DNA of 64,000 bases from Varroa destructor. Lineage: Eukaryota > Arthropoda > Arachnida > Mesostigmata > Varroidae. Under the pieces are notes generated by a model. It made no database searches. It was not told the origin of the DNA and worked only from the letters and a program-made list of their open reading frames with translations. Of this stretch, positions 46,336 to 59,229 are shown piece by piece. The position numbers and the translations under genes are program-made. Each line of letters starts with the position of its first letter. Position 1 is the first letter of the stretch. The stretch spans positions 12,806,336 through 12,870,335 of the forward strand of contig NW_019211457.1 in NCBI RefSeq assembly GCF_002443255.2. The letters are read 5' to 3'.

Positions 46336-49121
46336 GTAACGCTGCCACAATTCGACTGGATGGCTATTGTTAGACGATTACAATATAGTGCACTATCAGG
46401 TTCACAGATTTTTTTCTAGTTATTTTGATAGTAATTAGACCTAGTTACCACAAAACTGTTAAAACTGTAAAACCAAGCAACATCAGCGTATTTTTTTTCT
46501 ACGCTGCTTGTGTAACCTGTTCAGTAGAAGGAAATATTTCACCTATATAAACGTGTCCGGCTTTTTTTCTTCACAATAAATAGTATGTGACTAAGTTGCC
46601 TGCTGCAGGTCCAGTGTTTGTTTAATACTGAATATAGGCACACATAATAGATTTAGATCGAATATTATATAGTATAGTGTTGAATAAAAACTATAGGGAT
46701 AAATGGTGAGTTTCCCGGAAACCTAAACAAGCTGAACAACGTAGATGGATAATATGTGCAAAGGAACGTGCGTCAATTTGTGTTAATTAAATATTTCAAT
46801 AGTACAATGCTTCGATGTACATACAAATGATGCCGAAAACATGTATTTTACAGAGTTCTTGATGAAGATTAACATTGGTGAGTCCGTACAAAACATCACT
46901 TAGTCATTGTCACATAGCGCCCTGAAAAGCTTGCTTAAAAATGGCTTCGTTTAAAAACAGTATATCAGTCACCTCTGTGAAGTAGACTACAAGTTAATGA
47001 CAGACGACTCAATAAAAGGGGTGCAGGTTAATTCTTATGTCCGATTACACTATTTTTACAATTTTTTTTTTTAACTTTTCTTCAGTTAATCTGAAGTCAC
47101 TTTAATTAGTTCACGAACACTGCACTAAATTTTTTTTATTTCAAAAAGTGCGACTAACATTTATATATAAAGCTGGCTACATCACCTGAATCGACAACAC
47201 CTCAGTCTGAATCTTGGTTTGAGTTAAAGATGCCTATATCTCTAAGTTTAACAGGCAATCATTTTAGTACTGCACCAAGGCGGGGACAGGGGAATTATGC
47301 CTAAAAGATGTATTAAGCAAAACCAATATAATAGTCAGTTGCTTGTTACCGTAGACAGCTATAAGCACTGCTCAAAAATAGCGAAAACAAATGCATAACA
47401 TAACTACATTCGAAGACAAGCACGAAGAAGTCGACCTTGTCTTCATGTACTATGTAACAGACAGGTCACAGTCTTGCAGCGCGTTCACAGCGAGGGAGCG
47501 CTATTTGGCTTTCAGTACGGCAAGTTCGGCGAAGTATTCTAAATTCCTCGAAGTGACTGTCCGCTTCGTACCACAAAGTTCTCTGTTTGGCTGATAGTAC
47601 TCGTATATCCTTAACAGCCACGCATCAAGAGATGACTTCATTGCGCGCTGTTCACCATAAGTGTCTAGGGACGAAAGACATATTGGTCTCATACAACTAC
47701 CACTTCTGCTACAGGTACTGAGGCGTGTATCGCGTGTCGTTCATCCTCTATTGTGGCGCCTTTTTTTATCGACAGTTGATAAGAGAGGTAAGAGGCGGGA
47801 ATTGTTGCTGGCCGCGGAGCAGATGTTTCCCCTGTCTATCAGAAGAGTCGCACCATTTAGCTAAATCGATTTATGGCACAGGTAGAATGGCTCCACTTCG
47901 ATTGTTCAACAGTGTCGCAATAGATCGAACCACTTCCGCTTACTGGACCATCGTCTACTTCAAAAAAGACGAACGCATTGAAGAAACGGGTTAGAAAAGG
48001 AAGACGCTTTATGCTGACAAACGCTCGTCACCACCAGCCATTTACTTAATTAGCGGCGGTACAGCTTTGTAACGTCGTATGTTTTTCCATACTCGATTAG
48101 TAAATTCAGTTCACTTTGTGCCATCAGTCCTTTCCTCCTCGGTATTTTTTCGACTTTTCAGCGAGTTTTATACAGACGAGTTGGTTTCCTTTATCACGTC
48201 ATGCATTTTTATTCTATAGATTTTCTTGCCTAAAACTTTCTGCGGGAAGGGCAAACAAATCTCGTACAAAATAAGCTAGCATTAGCCACAAGAAAGACTT
48301 CTTATCAATAGTCAAATATACATCTACTAAACATACATCATACTACTACAGCGTCGATTAAAAGTTAACCAGGTAGAAAATTAATCGGTTAGGACGATCA
48401 ACGTAAACGTGTAGAAGGAACATTTATAACATACAGCAGTAGCGTTCATTGGGCTACAGTTGCCATTGAATTTAATCAAAATTGAATTCAACCGTTTTAG
48501 CGCGTAGCTCAGAAATAGGTTTATTTGTTTGAGCATTGCAATGCTTCGACAAAAGGTCGCTGATAATATTCGAAACAAAAACACCGACCGGATCGGAACC
48601 AACGTCATTCTTCGAGCCTTCTGAGTTCTGTGTCCGAGACTGTCGGAGCTTAAGCTGGCAAGCGGATCGATATAGAGCTAGCTGCTCGGTGTACTGCACA
48701 ATGCGTCTGTGTATTCCGCAGCGACAATCCCCAGTCGGCTGTTGTTAGGACGTGGAAATCCATATAGTATCCGAGCTGCTTTCTCTCTGCTATGCTAGTT
48801 CTATCTGAACTATAGCCTAATAACCTACAAGAGCAGTAACTAGATAGGAGAACAGCATATGTACCGCTCGCTAGTGCGAAAGGGGAGTTGGTAAAAGCAA
48901 CTAACTTTGCAGGGGCCGTGAAACTCGGCGGAAAATGGAAAGGGTGGTATAGAGTCAGCAGCAGGAGTGGTAATATAGCACAGATCTGCCTTGGTCTGTT
49001 CACAGCGACTAATAAAGCTAAGCCAATGCTCCTTTTTTGCTTACCGCTGCAGTTAGACGATTACTGCTATTGGCAGAGGCTTCTTGTAGGTCCGTAGCCA
49101 ACACTACTTCATAGTCACGAG
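46336..49121. other. Unannotated DNA
   Basis: Several overlapping short open frames near 47.4-48.0 kb and 48.4-49.1 kb on both strands; none is protein-like enough to call. Confidence 0.5.
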
Positions 49122-49298
49122 ATGCTTACGAGGGCGTTCGATGCGGGTGGCATCGATTCGTCGTCGGAAGCTAGTGGCAGGCCGATAGAGGCCGTAGAGG
49201 TAACGTCAACGTTGCCACACTTCGATATAATAGATGCTGATCCTCGGCGTAGAGAGAAAGGGAGGTTACATCAACGTGGGGCGCAGTTATTGCAGTAG
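49122..49298 (+). CDS. Small ORF (58 residues), unknown
   Basis: ATG at 49122 (G at -3), TAG at 49296-49298. The reading is soluble and acidic (GGIDSSSEASGRPIEAVEV, then LPHFDIIDADPRRREK). An internal GTAACG could serve as a donor after GAG. It is GC-richer than the DNA around it. No family is recognised. Confidence 0.2.
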   Translation: MLTRAFDAGGIDSSSEASGRPIEAVEVTSTLPHFDIIDADPRRREKGRLHQRGAQLLQ

Positions 49299-50398
49299 TA
49301 GCGACATCTATACTCTATTTTAGGGATACGTAGGGAGCGGTACATAGATAGGAACTGTGTTGTGGAGGGTGTTGTCTTCTTTTTCGTTCCTTTGGACTAT
49401 TTGTGTTTATCTCCGCGGGCTCCCATGAGATCGAATAGAAATGCGATGATTTTATCCCGCTGCATAATGGCACGAAAATAGCTATTAGAAGTAACCAGAG
49501 TCATTGGGTTTCACTGTCGTTAACTTTCACCCTCGAGCACCAAAAGCATTCCATAAGGAATACGAAATACGAGTAATTGACTACTGATAACGAAAAAACG
49601 GCGGGCGACCTCGAAATAAAATATAAATACAATTTTCTGGCTTAGAATGGCTTAGAAAACGACGTTCTCTATTTCTTTGTGTGAACAAGAATGGTTCAGT
49701 AGTCAAACAACTTGGCTGGCCCATTACGAAACCAATTTATAATTCAAATAAAAATCTACCGTACTCTTAGTCCGTAAAAACTAACTTAAAAAATATTACT
49801 GATAAAATATTTACTACTTCGTCAGAAGCCTATACAATAATAAAATAACCAGAAGATGCAGCGGACTAGTTATGCGCGCAAAAGGGCAGCAGCCCCTATC
49901 ATTTCAACAAATGATAAAATAATCGTTTGCACTTTTAAAAAAGCAAATTTTATTGATTTAGTCTAAAATAAAAATTGCTTTATATGTACTTTAAATCTAT
50001 GCCCCGAATTCGTTCAGTGTAACGTTGGTAATTAACGTTTCGTTCTGCATGTTGAATCTTTGAATAAGTCATATATGCAAAGGTGAATAGGAATTTTACT
50101 TTGATATTAGACCATCAAAAAGTCGGACGGTAATCTGTTTGCCCCAGCGTACAATTAAAGGTTGTGTTCAATTCAATTCAACATACTAATTGGCATCGTG
50201 TACGCTTTATAAACATTGTTTTACCATTTGCTTAAGTTTCTATTCTGCAAATAGTTCTATATTTTCAAAATAAATAACTAAAACATTCTGCAAAATATTT
50301 CAGCTATTTATCATTATACATATCGTACATTTCCTATGCAAATCAGGTGTTTGTGTCTCGCTCTCCGAGGCTTCTTTTCTCTGCGCTTCATCTTCAAG

Positions 50399-50568
50399 TC
50401 ATGGATAGAGGTTCGGATTTTGGAGGGAACGCCCCTTTATACTCAACGCCAGCTGAACAATCTTCCAAGCCGCTGCTCTGCAGGAAACATCAGGCCTTTA
50501 ACGTGGAGCTTGCAGCAGCAGCTGAGAATGCCATATACAGTCAGTCTTTCTTCCTGTCCTTGTCCTAA
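50399..50568 (+). CDS. Candidate exon or small ORF, unknown
   Basis: A pyrimidine-rich run ends in TTCATCTTCAAG at 50398, followed within two bases by an ATG (50401). The frame reads MDRGSDFGGNAPLYSTPAEQ and then AFNVELAAAAENAIY before a TAA at 50566-50568. A weak donor (GTCAGT) follows NAIY. A second frame is open for 128 codons over the same DNA but is less protein-like. Not recognised. Confidence 0.25.
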
Positions 50569-53355
50569 GGCGGTCGCTCTCTACCTTGTATTAGAACGAA
50601 CGCAACGCCTTCGACAACCCGTCAGACATCTCGTAGATCTGGGTGGGCGGAGTGCAGGAACGTGCCCAAAAACTGGCATAATAAGATATCTAGACCACAT
50701 GGAAATGGCTACACGCAGCTGAGACGAGCGGTGTATTTTATAAAAACTGAATTAGCAAAATTGATAGCTTCTATAATATTAAATACGAGGAGCAAGTTAT
50801 TTTTTAAAGCTGTTTTTGCTCTCCGTATAGCATGTAGCACACGAAAATAGTCGAAGCTCAAATGTTCTTCAAGTTCTAATTTTGCATGATGATCAATACA
50901 AATCATGTGCAAGCATATTGGAAGCTATTCCGGCGGTAGATTTCCTACACGAATGTCCCAACTCATATCTGGAAGGATATCGAATTATAGTGGTATAAGG
51001 AGTTAATTTAGCAATATAATATCTTAATAATAAATCAGAGTCTTGGCGCTTAATATTTCTACCACAGTTTCGAGTGATTGCGAGTCTTTTGCATATATTA
51101 TACGCCTGTACAAAATAAGTGCAATGTACATATATGTGTTACGAGTTGCGGAAGGATAACACATTCAAACTGTACAGCCGGAACGCCATGCAAAAGGCCA
51201 GTACCGGAAAAATGTAGATGCGCGATTATGGCGTCTAACAAAAATATACCCTCATGTAAAATGAACGGAAACACAAGTTGTTTCAGTGTTATAGTAATAC
51301 TAACAACTGATTTAAACGACGAAGAAAATTCAATCTGCCACTAAAATATGTATGTAGTATCATATTCAAAGATACTATGTATAATAAACGCCGCAACTTT
51401 TGTGTTCAGCTATATAAAAAGCTTGCTGTTTCTAAGGGGTTTCATCTGCTGGCAGGGTTATCCAATTGATTAATATTACTGTTAATTGCGGGAGATTCAA
51501 CTGGTTAGTCAAATCGTCAACGCCGAGATACAACATTTCCTTTCCTACAACACTTTTTCCTTTATATCTATCAGCGACGTAAATACCTAGGCCAACCTAT
51601 CGTACAGGAGATGCTGCCGCCTGGCTTCAATATCAAACCCTTTTCGATATCTAACAAACCGATCTGTAATGTAGTCGGAACGTTGAATCGATGATAACAA
51701 ACACCAAATTGAATTAATCATCTATTCTCGTAACCTAGTGGCCACTTTTACTAAAAAAAATATGGAATAACTATGTTATATGTGCGATACGCATGTGTGT
51801 ATTTTCGCTGTACAAAAGTGTTTTTGGCTCGATTCGAACGCATGAGGTATACGTGTCTGACATCAGATTATAACCACCGAAAAAAGGCATTTAGTAACCC
51901 AACAGAGTCACTCTCGAATTTTCCTTCATCCAACATGCTTATCTCAAACGATGAACTCAACGCATCTACGGCGTGCTTTGAATGTGTAATCAAGCTGGAG
52001 ACTCTAACGGTGCCGCGATTCGTAACACGGGGACATTACAATCCTGGAGGAGAAATCTCATGGAAGCAATCTGATCTCTAATCGGGCCGAGCTTCAAATA
52101 TACGAGAAAAATACTCATGGTGTTTTCGTTTTCCCGCTGTCGACTTTTAGCTTATTGCAGGGCTTGTATTTGCGGACGATATCCGAAAATGTAAGTAGTA
52201 TACTTAGTTTAAGCGACAGCATGCTTTGCCTCTAATTCGATCGCTGGAGCAATTTCGAATGCTCGTTCCTCTTTTGGAAAAATAATCTAAGTCCTTTGAG
52301 AGCAGAAACGCTGACAGAAAGCTGTGTAGAGTCGGGATGTGTCTTTCAATATTGAGGTGCTAGTAGAATTATATGCCAGTTATTTTGCTGTGAGAAGAAC
52401 TATCTCTCTATGTGTAATGGGCATTGAGTGGAGTGCCCATCGACCCCTCATTCCATTCCGCATACTATACAGGCCTTTGTATTGTCTCTCCCGTAATCTG
52501 CCACAGTAGGATTTGACATATGCAACTATTCCGGCCTAATTAGATTCGAACCAGCTTCGATTGTCTCTCAGTGTCTAGGAAAGATATACTAATATAATAA
52601 ACGAATTTCGACTTGGTTTAATTTGGCATAATAAAATGGCACAAGTTTAATTTGTATAGTGTTAAACGTTGATCTGCTTATGCACTAGACATACGATGCA
52701 TAGAGTTGTGGAAATTTTTTCCTGTAAAGAGAGCATGAAGTCTGTCTGATCCGCTTGGAACCAACGGTATCGAAGAAATTTGTGACACGTTTGCGGGTGA
52801 CTGTTTCACGCCGTATGTATTCAGTAAAAAAGCCACGGAAACTTTTGCTTGAGATAGCCTTTTCATTATTACCTTGCAAACAAATCACGCTTGATAGATT
52901 ACTACTTCTGACGTTACACAATACAAGAGTGAGCTTCTCTATTCGCACACATATTTGTGAGTCATTGGCGGGGCTTAAAGCGTGCTCTCTTGTTTCAACG
53001 CTCGGCCATCTAAGCCATCCATAAATAAAATAAAATGGCGCTCTTGTCGAATTTAATTATTCCCCGCTGTGCGCGTAGCAACTGTTGAACTAATCATAGA
53101 TACAGTAAATCTATGTGATTTTGCGCCAGTTATTGTAAATGAACGGTTTGACTGTTTCTGGCTAAATCTTACGACACACTGATCTGGCGGTCAACCTGGC
53201 CGTACAAATTTTCTGACTAACCGTTGCTTCGAAATAAAAAAAGTATCGTTTTTTTTTGATACAAAACATTACTGAAGCTGGTATTTACCACATAAATGAT
53301 TTACCATGCCTGTGAACGTTATTAGTTGCCGGCGTAATATGACAAGCAAAACATC

Positions 53356-53375
53356 AAAAAAAAAAAAAAAAAAAA
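53356..53375. repeat. A20 homopolymer
   Basis: Twenty consecutive As. It could be the 3' tail of a retroposed sequence, but no retroelement was recognised directly upstream. Confidence 0.9.
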
Positions 53376-54687
53376 GATTAATCTCTCGCTGTGTGTCTAT
53401 TTAGTCCTAGCTTAGAGTTTTCCCGTTTTCGTCTTCTGAAATGAAAGTGTTCACCTTAATGGGTTATATAGTTGTTATTGTCGACCATTCCAGTTAACCT
53501 TGTATGTATATTAGCGACTAATAACAACACCTCCGATAGATTTTGCTCCAAATCAGCCTGTATGGGTAACGTTCAATCGATCGTACTTTAATGATTTTGA
53601 TACAGTATATTCTGTGCCGAACTGTGCACAATATTTGCAATAGTTGACCAGAAAAAAAAATGTACTAATTTATAAAATGGGTTAATGTATATGCTGTAAT
53701 TTCTGTTCAGAATATCATGCATACCTTTGTATTGATTCGACTGTGGCAAACTTTTTCCCTCGTGAATATCATTACCACTTGACAGTTATTTTCGGCCTTT
53801 GATGCTAGAATAAATCCAAAGTGAATCTAGAAAACGTCACCCTTTACGACCCGAATCTTCGACTAAAATTTTTAGAAACCAGTCGCTCCCGAACATCTTG
53901 AAAACATAGACTATTTTTCATTCAGTTGCTACGGACAGAGCTGCCGTCCTTCGACTAGTAAGGCTATCCAAAAGGGCGGCGTATTCTTCTGTGCTAAATG
54001 AAGTCAAGAAAAACCTAATACATATCCTAAAGATTTCTACGTACTCAAAAAAGGGCGGAAGGTCGTGGGCTGCTAAGGGAAATAGAAGAATTTGGTGATG
54101 TATCCAGCAATAGGAGACCTTCTGGCCGATTGCATTTGATTTCAACCGGTTAAGACGTGTCTTGGTTGCTTATGTTATATGTGTGTGACGCCGCGATGAG
54201 TAGTAGCTCAACGTCCCCTGACGGTGTCGTGACTGTTTAGATTCGCATGGCAGCATTTTCCGTTAGAGTTATTCCGATTGGAACACACCCGCACGGGCGC
54301 ATACTTTCGAGAAATATGTATATAGATACTGTAGAGCGAAGATGAAAATAGATAAGATTACAAGTAACATCAGCGCTCGAATCGATAAAACGTCGAACCT
54401 CCATAGATTAGATAATATGTAGGTAATAACATGGGGCATTCAAGTGCCGAATATTAACTAATAACGGACATGCGTCGTTTGTTTGAGTGCCAGTAGAGAG
54501 TCTAAAGCGAAATTCGGTTTCCGCAGGACGACATCCGAATGATCACGTCGACGATGACCGCGGGTCGGTTCATCGGAGGCAGGATGCCCAATGCAGCGGA
54601 ACCCTCGTAGTCAGTCTGACATTGTCACCGTCGCACACAGCTATGAGCAGTATCAAGGAAGCTTTTCGTTTGATATTATAGGTGACA

Positions 54688-54715
54688 GATGCCATCGAAT
54701 ACGATGCCATCGACT
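54688..54715. repeat. 15-bp tandem duplication
   Basis: GATGCCATCGAATAC is followed by GATGCCATCGACT, a recent-looking two-copy repeat. Confidence 0.65.
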
Positions 54716-55988
54716 GATGGTAATTAGCTAACAAGGTATGCTATGACGAGTAATTCGACGGTGTCTACAGGCATCAATTCTGCACATTTCGATAGAAACC
54801 ATTTTAAATGCCATTTTTATATCGGCCGAAAAAATTACAGCTTTTATATTCGCCTTATATTTTCCCATTACTCTTTTTACATGTTTGCAGCTGACGGCGA
54901 AACAACGTGGCCGACTATAACATTATGTATCCGATAGCACATGTTTGGCTCTGATTTTGTTTTGGAATGTCTAAATCGAATCCATAGAAATGATGATAAA
55001 ATACTATTCTTTTACGAGTACAACTCAAACGAATAAAGTGTCCCCTTCAAAAAAACAACAAAGTCCCTACTTCAAGTCCTATGTGTCAGCCTCTTCAATA
55101 TATGACCGGCTTCATACCGTATTCACGCGAAGTCGCCGTTCGCCGACTTGCTGCTCTCGTATAACCAAGTATAACGTTGGCCGCCTTCTGTCACAACCCT
55201 TCAAGTGTGTCATTAGACACGGTTAACCCGTATAACAATAAAATACTATGAGTCGATACATTCGACCCGAAGCATCAATTTCAAATGTAAATATATAGTG
55301 TCCTCATCAAACCTCGTTTTAAAGTTCATAACCGCCAAGTAATCCAATCGGTTGTGTATTGCGTATATAGGTCTACTGTACTATCTCTCATTGACAATTA
55401 TTTACTTACCTTGCTGACTATAGTACATCGTTTACCTTATATCCTACTTATCTGTATGCTGTATCTTTTCGTATGCTATCTGCAAAGTTGATCACTACCA
55501 CCAGCCGTACTAGACCCGTAAACAGAAATCATCATACAGATGCAACGCTAGCCTGAATCGTATCGAGCTTTGATCTGACGACGTAGCGCACGCTTCTACA
55601 TGACATTTAACCATAGCCATAGATGCATCTGTAAAATCGCAGTAGCGTAGTGAGTAGAAGATAGGGATATCAATACAATGAAAGAGGAAACCAGCGCCAA
55701 TCGATTGAGACGCATATCAACAAATTTTCTCCGAGACGCACAAATTTCCCTTCTCTGCGCGAAAAATTTGGATTTTTTTGTTTGATCCCAGCACTCTGCT
55801 CCGTTCTGTTGTAACGAATAAATTCATTGTCTAGCTATTGGACGAAATAGTAGTCCCCAAACCAACCGTTCAGCAGTCAACCGTGGTGGCATCGTAACCG
55901 TCATTGTACCTAACGTGCACTAGAAGCAGTGCTAGTAGTAATAGTAGAATGAAAATGTTGGCGACCGTTCGTGACAAACGACAACGAA

Positions 55989-56186
55989 ATGAAGAAAACT
56001 CTAGAGGAGTATATCATTAGGCAACATCAGCACCACTATCATCATTCGTGGGCGGACCGCTTCGTACCCAATTTAGTAAGGACTGTATGCTCTGTAGTAG
56101 ACATTTTTCACAAGCTCACTTTGTGGCTGGAGGAACTATGGCAATGTAATGGGGGGACGCATCGGTGGTGGTGGCGGCAGCAGTAG
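55989..56186 (+). CDS. Small ORF, upstream member of a same-frame pair
   Basis: ATG at 55989, 65 codons to a TAG at 56184-56186. It has a His-rich stretch near the start (RQHQHHYHHSW), a hydrophobic middle (FVPNLVRTVCSVVDIF) and a Trp/Arg-rich end. Five codons after the TAG the same frame opens again with an ATG. Not recognised. It could be a non-coding chance ORF. Confidence 0.25.
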   Translation: MKKTLEEYIIRQHQHHYHHSWADRFVPNLVRTVCSVVDIFHKLTLWLEELWQCNGGTHRWWWRQQ

Positions 56187-56201
56187 GCGACCAGGTCGGC
56201 A

Positions 56202-56381
56202 ATGGACGAAGAGTCGAAAGACGCGTCAGCATCAAAATCGAACGGTAAAAGGGCAGCCGAGACAACGAGATCGATACTTTGCCGAATGATCGACGACGTT
56301 CTGTGGCCGACCATCGGCATGATTAACTCCTTGATCGGCTGTGTAGTTCTACGATGGTTGGTTGATGGAAATGGCTGCTAA
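56202..56381 (+). CDS. Small putative membrane protein (59 residues)
   Basis: The ATG at 56202 has a good context (G at -3 and +4); 59 codons run to the TAA at 56379-56381. The N-terminal half is charged and Ser/Lys-rich (MDEESKDASASKSNGKR). The C-terminal half holds a hydrophobic segment, VLWPTIGMINSLIGCVV, long enough for one membrane span. It is in the same frame as the ORF ending in TAG at 56186, so the two may be one gene broken by a nonsense codon, read through it, or unrelated. Not recognised. Confidence 0.3.
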   Translation: MDEESKDASASKSNGKRAAETTRSILCRMIDDVLWPTIGMINSLIGCVVLRWLVDGNGC

Positions 56382-58168
56382 ATTCGATGAAGTTTTCTGT
56401 CCCTTAATCCCCGCGGGGTCCATAGACGGGTCCGTAATAGTGGTGCGGCCGTGGTGAACTATGACTGAAAGAAAAGTACTATAGCGGTTTACTGGACGAT
56501 GCTTCTCAAGCAATAGCATTAAATGTGAGAAAACATGCACTGACAGAACGATTTGTGTATTGTAAGAGGACAGACGACACGAAACTTTTAGTTTAGTAAG
56601 AGAATTCGGGATTTCAGGAAATGAAGAACAGCAGAACTATACAGTACCTTGCATAGATCTCAATCAACATGCGCTAATGCCTTTTTATGTTAAAGATTCT
56701 ATGTTGCTATACTATTATGGTTGAAATTAAGAAAAAAATGTGATCTATTGAATTAGTGCGCATTGTGAATTTAATGTATATCTTTTATTTACGATAAATC
56801 GTATAAATTACTATTGGGGTATTCGGAAATTGAAGCAGTATATATAATGTATTAAAATGTAAAAAATATTATTCAGTGTAAATTCTAGTAAGCATAAATC
56901 CATTTAAATAAGACCACTTGGTAAATTGTAGTATTTTTGAATCCCCTATTTTTGCTGAGTGTTATCATTGTTGGTATCTTTGCGCCCAGAATCAATTCAT
57001 TTGGTATTGATACTATTCTTATTAGATAGAATACAGGCCATTGTTCCTTCTTTGAACATACTACTCTAAGTTAATATAGTGATTGCATCCGGTGGCAGAA
57101 CAGTATGATGAATTGATTCATCTGTATATCTATTCTACGTAATATGTGTGGTATTTGCTACAACTCTGACGATTAAGGTAGATTGTTGACAAAAAATGCT
57201 ATGACCTATTTATCACCTGTTTGAACGTGACCCTGCCTCCAATGCGCAGTGTACGACCACGGGGCAACAGGAAGTACAAAAAGTGTGCTTAGTTAATCCT
57301 ACTAGATACCGAAACCTAGGTTAACAGATAACAGCTATATAATCACCGCTCTTCGTGGTGCATCAAGCACGAACAGCGCTCGAAGGATCCTAGATGATCG
57401 TTTTTATTTTTTGACAAGGAGCGAATCACAATGACTGGATCAAGGGGGTCTCCGTTACGACCATCCACCGTTTTCCCATCTTCCTGCTTACTGCTATCTC
57501 ACTTGCCCGGATTAATCAATTACGTGGGATCACACTAATCATAAGAATTGCATAGAAGTATGACTCATATCATGACAAACTGAAGTGACTGTGTGAGTAC
57601 AGGTGCTACAAACACAACTCATGAACGTCCTGGAACAAAAAGCAGGGCAATTTTTGCGGGAATTTTCGGAATTAGATGTGTTAATAAAGTTCAAGTCAAA
57701 TACTAATTTGTTTATTAATAAGGAAATGCACCGAATGGCGGGCTTTCCGCAGTATATTCACTAATACAGTTACACAATCAGTAGAAAGAAAATACGTTTC
57801 AGGAATCATAAATGAATTGGTTGGTAAGTTCCGGATAATTATCATTTTTGTCGTACAGGTAGGAAACTGGTTTTTGGAAAATGTTACTTTCTCGCTTCGT
57901 TATATTTACGATTTTACATGGTTCATGCAGATAGACCTGGACAACGTCAAATCGTCACGTGTCGTTTGCTTACTAACGTACAGTGCTGCTTTCCCAAATC
58001 TGATCTAAAACGAGTTCGGGGCTCAGTTGCTCAGACATAACCCGAATTCGGTGCAACTGCTGTGTTATCCTATTGCACTAACTCCCATAGTGACGTCGCT
58101 AAAGTTATTTTCATTATCTCATTACAGTTTTTTCCGTTGCAGACCTCCCATCGTCCTTTTTAGGAAAA

Positions 58169-58216
58169 TCCATTATTTAAGTTCCATTATTAAGTAAGTA
58201 TCCATTATTAAGTTAC
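58169..58216. repeat. 14-18 bp tandem repeat, three copies
   Basis: Three copies beginning TCCATTATT (at 58169, 58183 and 58201), each followed by AAGT-type ends. Confidence 0.75.
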
Positions 58217-59197
58217 TTTTCTACTTGAGTTCGTAATCTTAAACCACTCTTTTAGCATCTCTTTTTTAGCATAACTTTTGCTTCGATAATTTCGTAAGCT
58301 TGTTTCGGTTATCGCTACTCTACTGTCGTGTTTTGAAGGTCAGCTGGGCCGATGCCATTCATTTCTGTCAGTCATTTCGGACCCCCACCGCAGTGGTCGC
58401 AATAGTTGGACCATGACCGATTTGAGATTGTGTCGCTGTATCCAGGTTAGGCTAGCCTTGACTTAAGAAAATCTGTATAAAGACGAAGTCGCTTGACGCT
58501 TTTTGTGGCCATTGTGCACAGCTTGAAAAGTAGACCCTTTTTAGATCTAAATATTTCATACGTTCCCAAGCGTTACCACGATCATTAACGAGAAAAGTAA
58601 TATTTTTCTTGGCTTACACGACTTTCTACGGAGAAGTTTTTTGATATTTGTTACTATAAAGCCAACAAACAAATGTCACACAGGAGGATCTGACCAGCCG
58701 ATATAGTTATCTCAATGATAAGGCAAGCGTAATTGATTAAAATAAGCAACCGTTGTTTAATATGTAGTAAGTTTAGGCAAAACCGATGTTCGTTTTAGAC
58801 AGGTAACGAAATTAACAGATTAGATTTTCTTTGTATTCAGTCACGCCTACCGTGAATGTATGCTATGGGCTTGAACCAGCGGCTTCTAACTTGTTTAAGC
58901 GAAGTTACTCATAACAAGAGTGACTTTAAAAGCTTTTAAACGGTGCCAAAAGTATCCATCTACGTTAACGTTCTCTTCGCCGCAAACAGTGATTACACGC
59001 AAGGATGTACCGAGATAACTGTTGTATTGGCATTTTGTTTTTTTGCCCAGTGGGCTACATAGTCCAAACCGCAGGCGAAATCGCAAAGAACCGACGAACG
59101 CCCTGAGAAACTCATATTGCGTCTCTATGACGAAGGTCCAGGTGCAATGAGAACATTTTCGACGAAATTCGTTAGTGTACATAAATAGAAACTAGCT

Positions 59198-59198
<1 letters not shown>

Positions 59199-59228
<30 letters not shown>

Positions 59229-59229
59229 T
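59199..59229. repeat. (AT)n microsatellite
   Basis: AT tract with a single CAT interruption. Confidence 0.9.

Larger units (their letters stand above)
50723..55988. other. Unannotated DNA
   Basis: Open frames of 103 codons or fewer without recognised motifs. The patch at 54.5-54.7 kb follows an acceptor-like TTTCCGCAG and is GC-richer, but two frames are equally open, so it is not called. Contains the A20 tract and the 54.7 kb duplication. Confidence 0.5.

Noticed and set aside
47391..47994. Cluster of short open frames on both strands
   Set aside because: No domain, codon pattern or splice pair; lengths are within chance.
51828..51846. GTTCGAATC on the minus strand as a tRNA T-loop
   Set aside because: No T-stem pairing and no D-arm upstream.
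52541..52565. B-box-like GGTTCGAATCT on the minus strand
   Set aside because: The flanking bases do not pair into a T-arm and no A-box lies at the right distance, so it is not a tRNA.
54487..54681. GC-rich open frame after a TTTCCGCAG acceptor
   Set aside because: Two frames are equally plausible, both short and without motif; not enough to call an exon.
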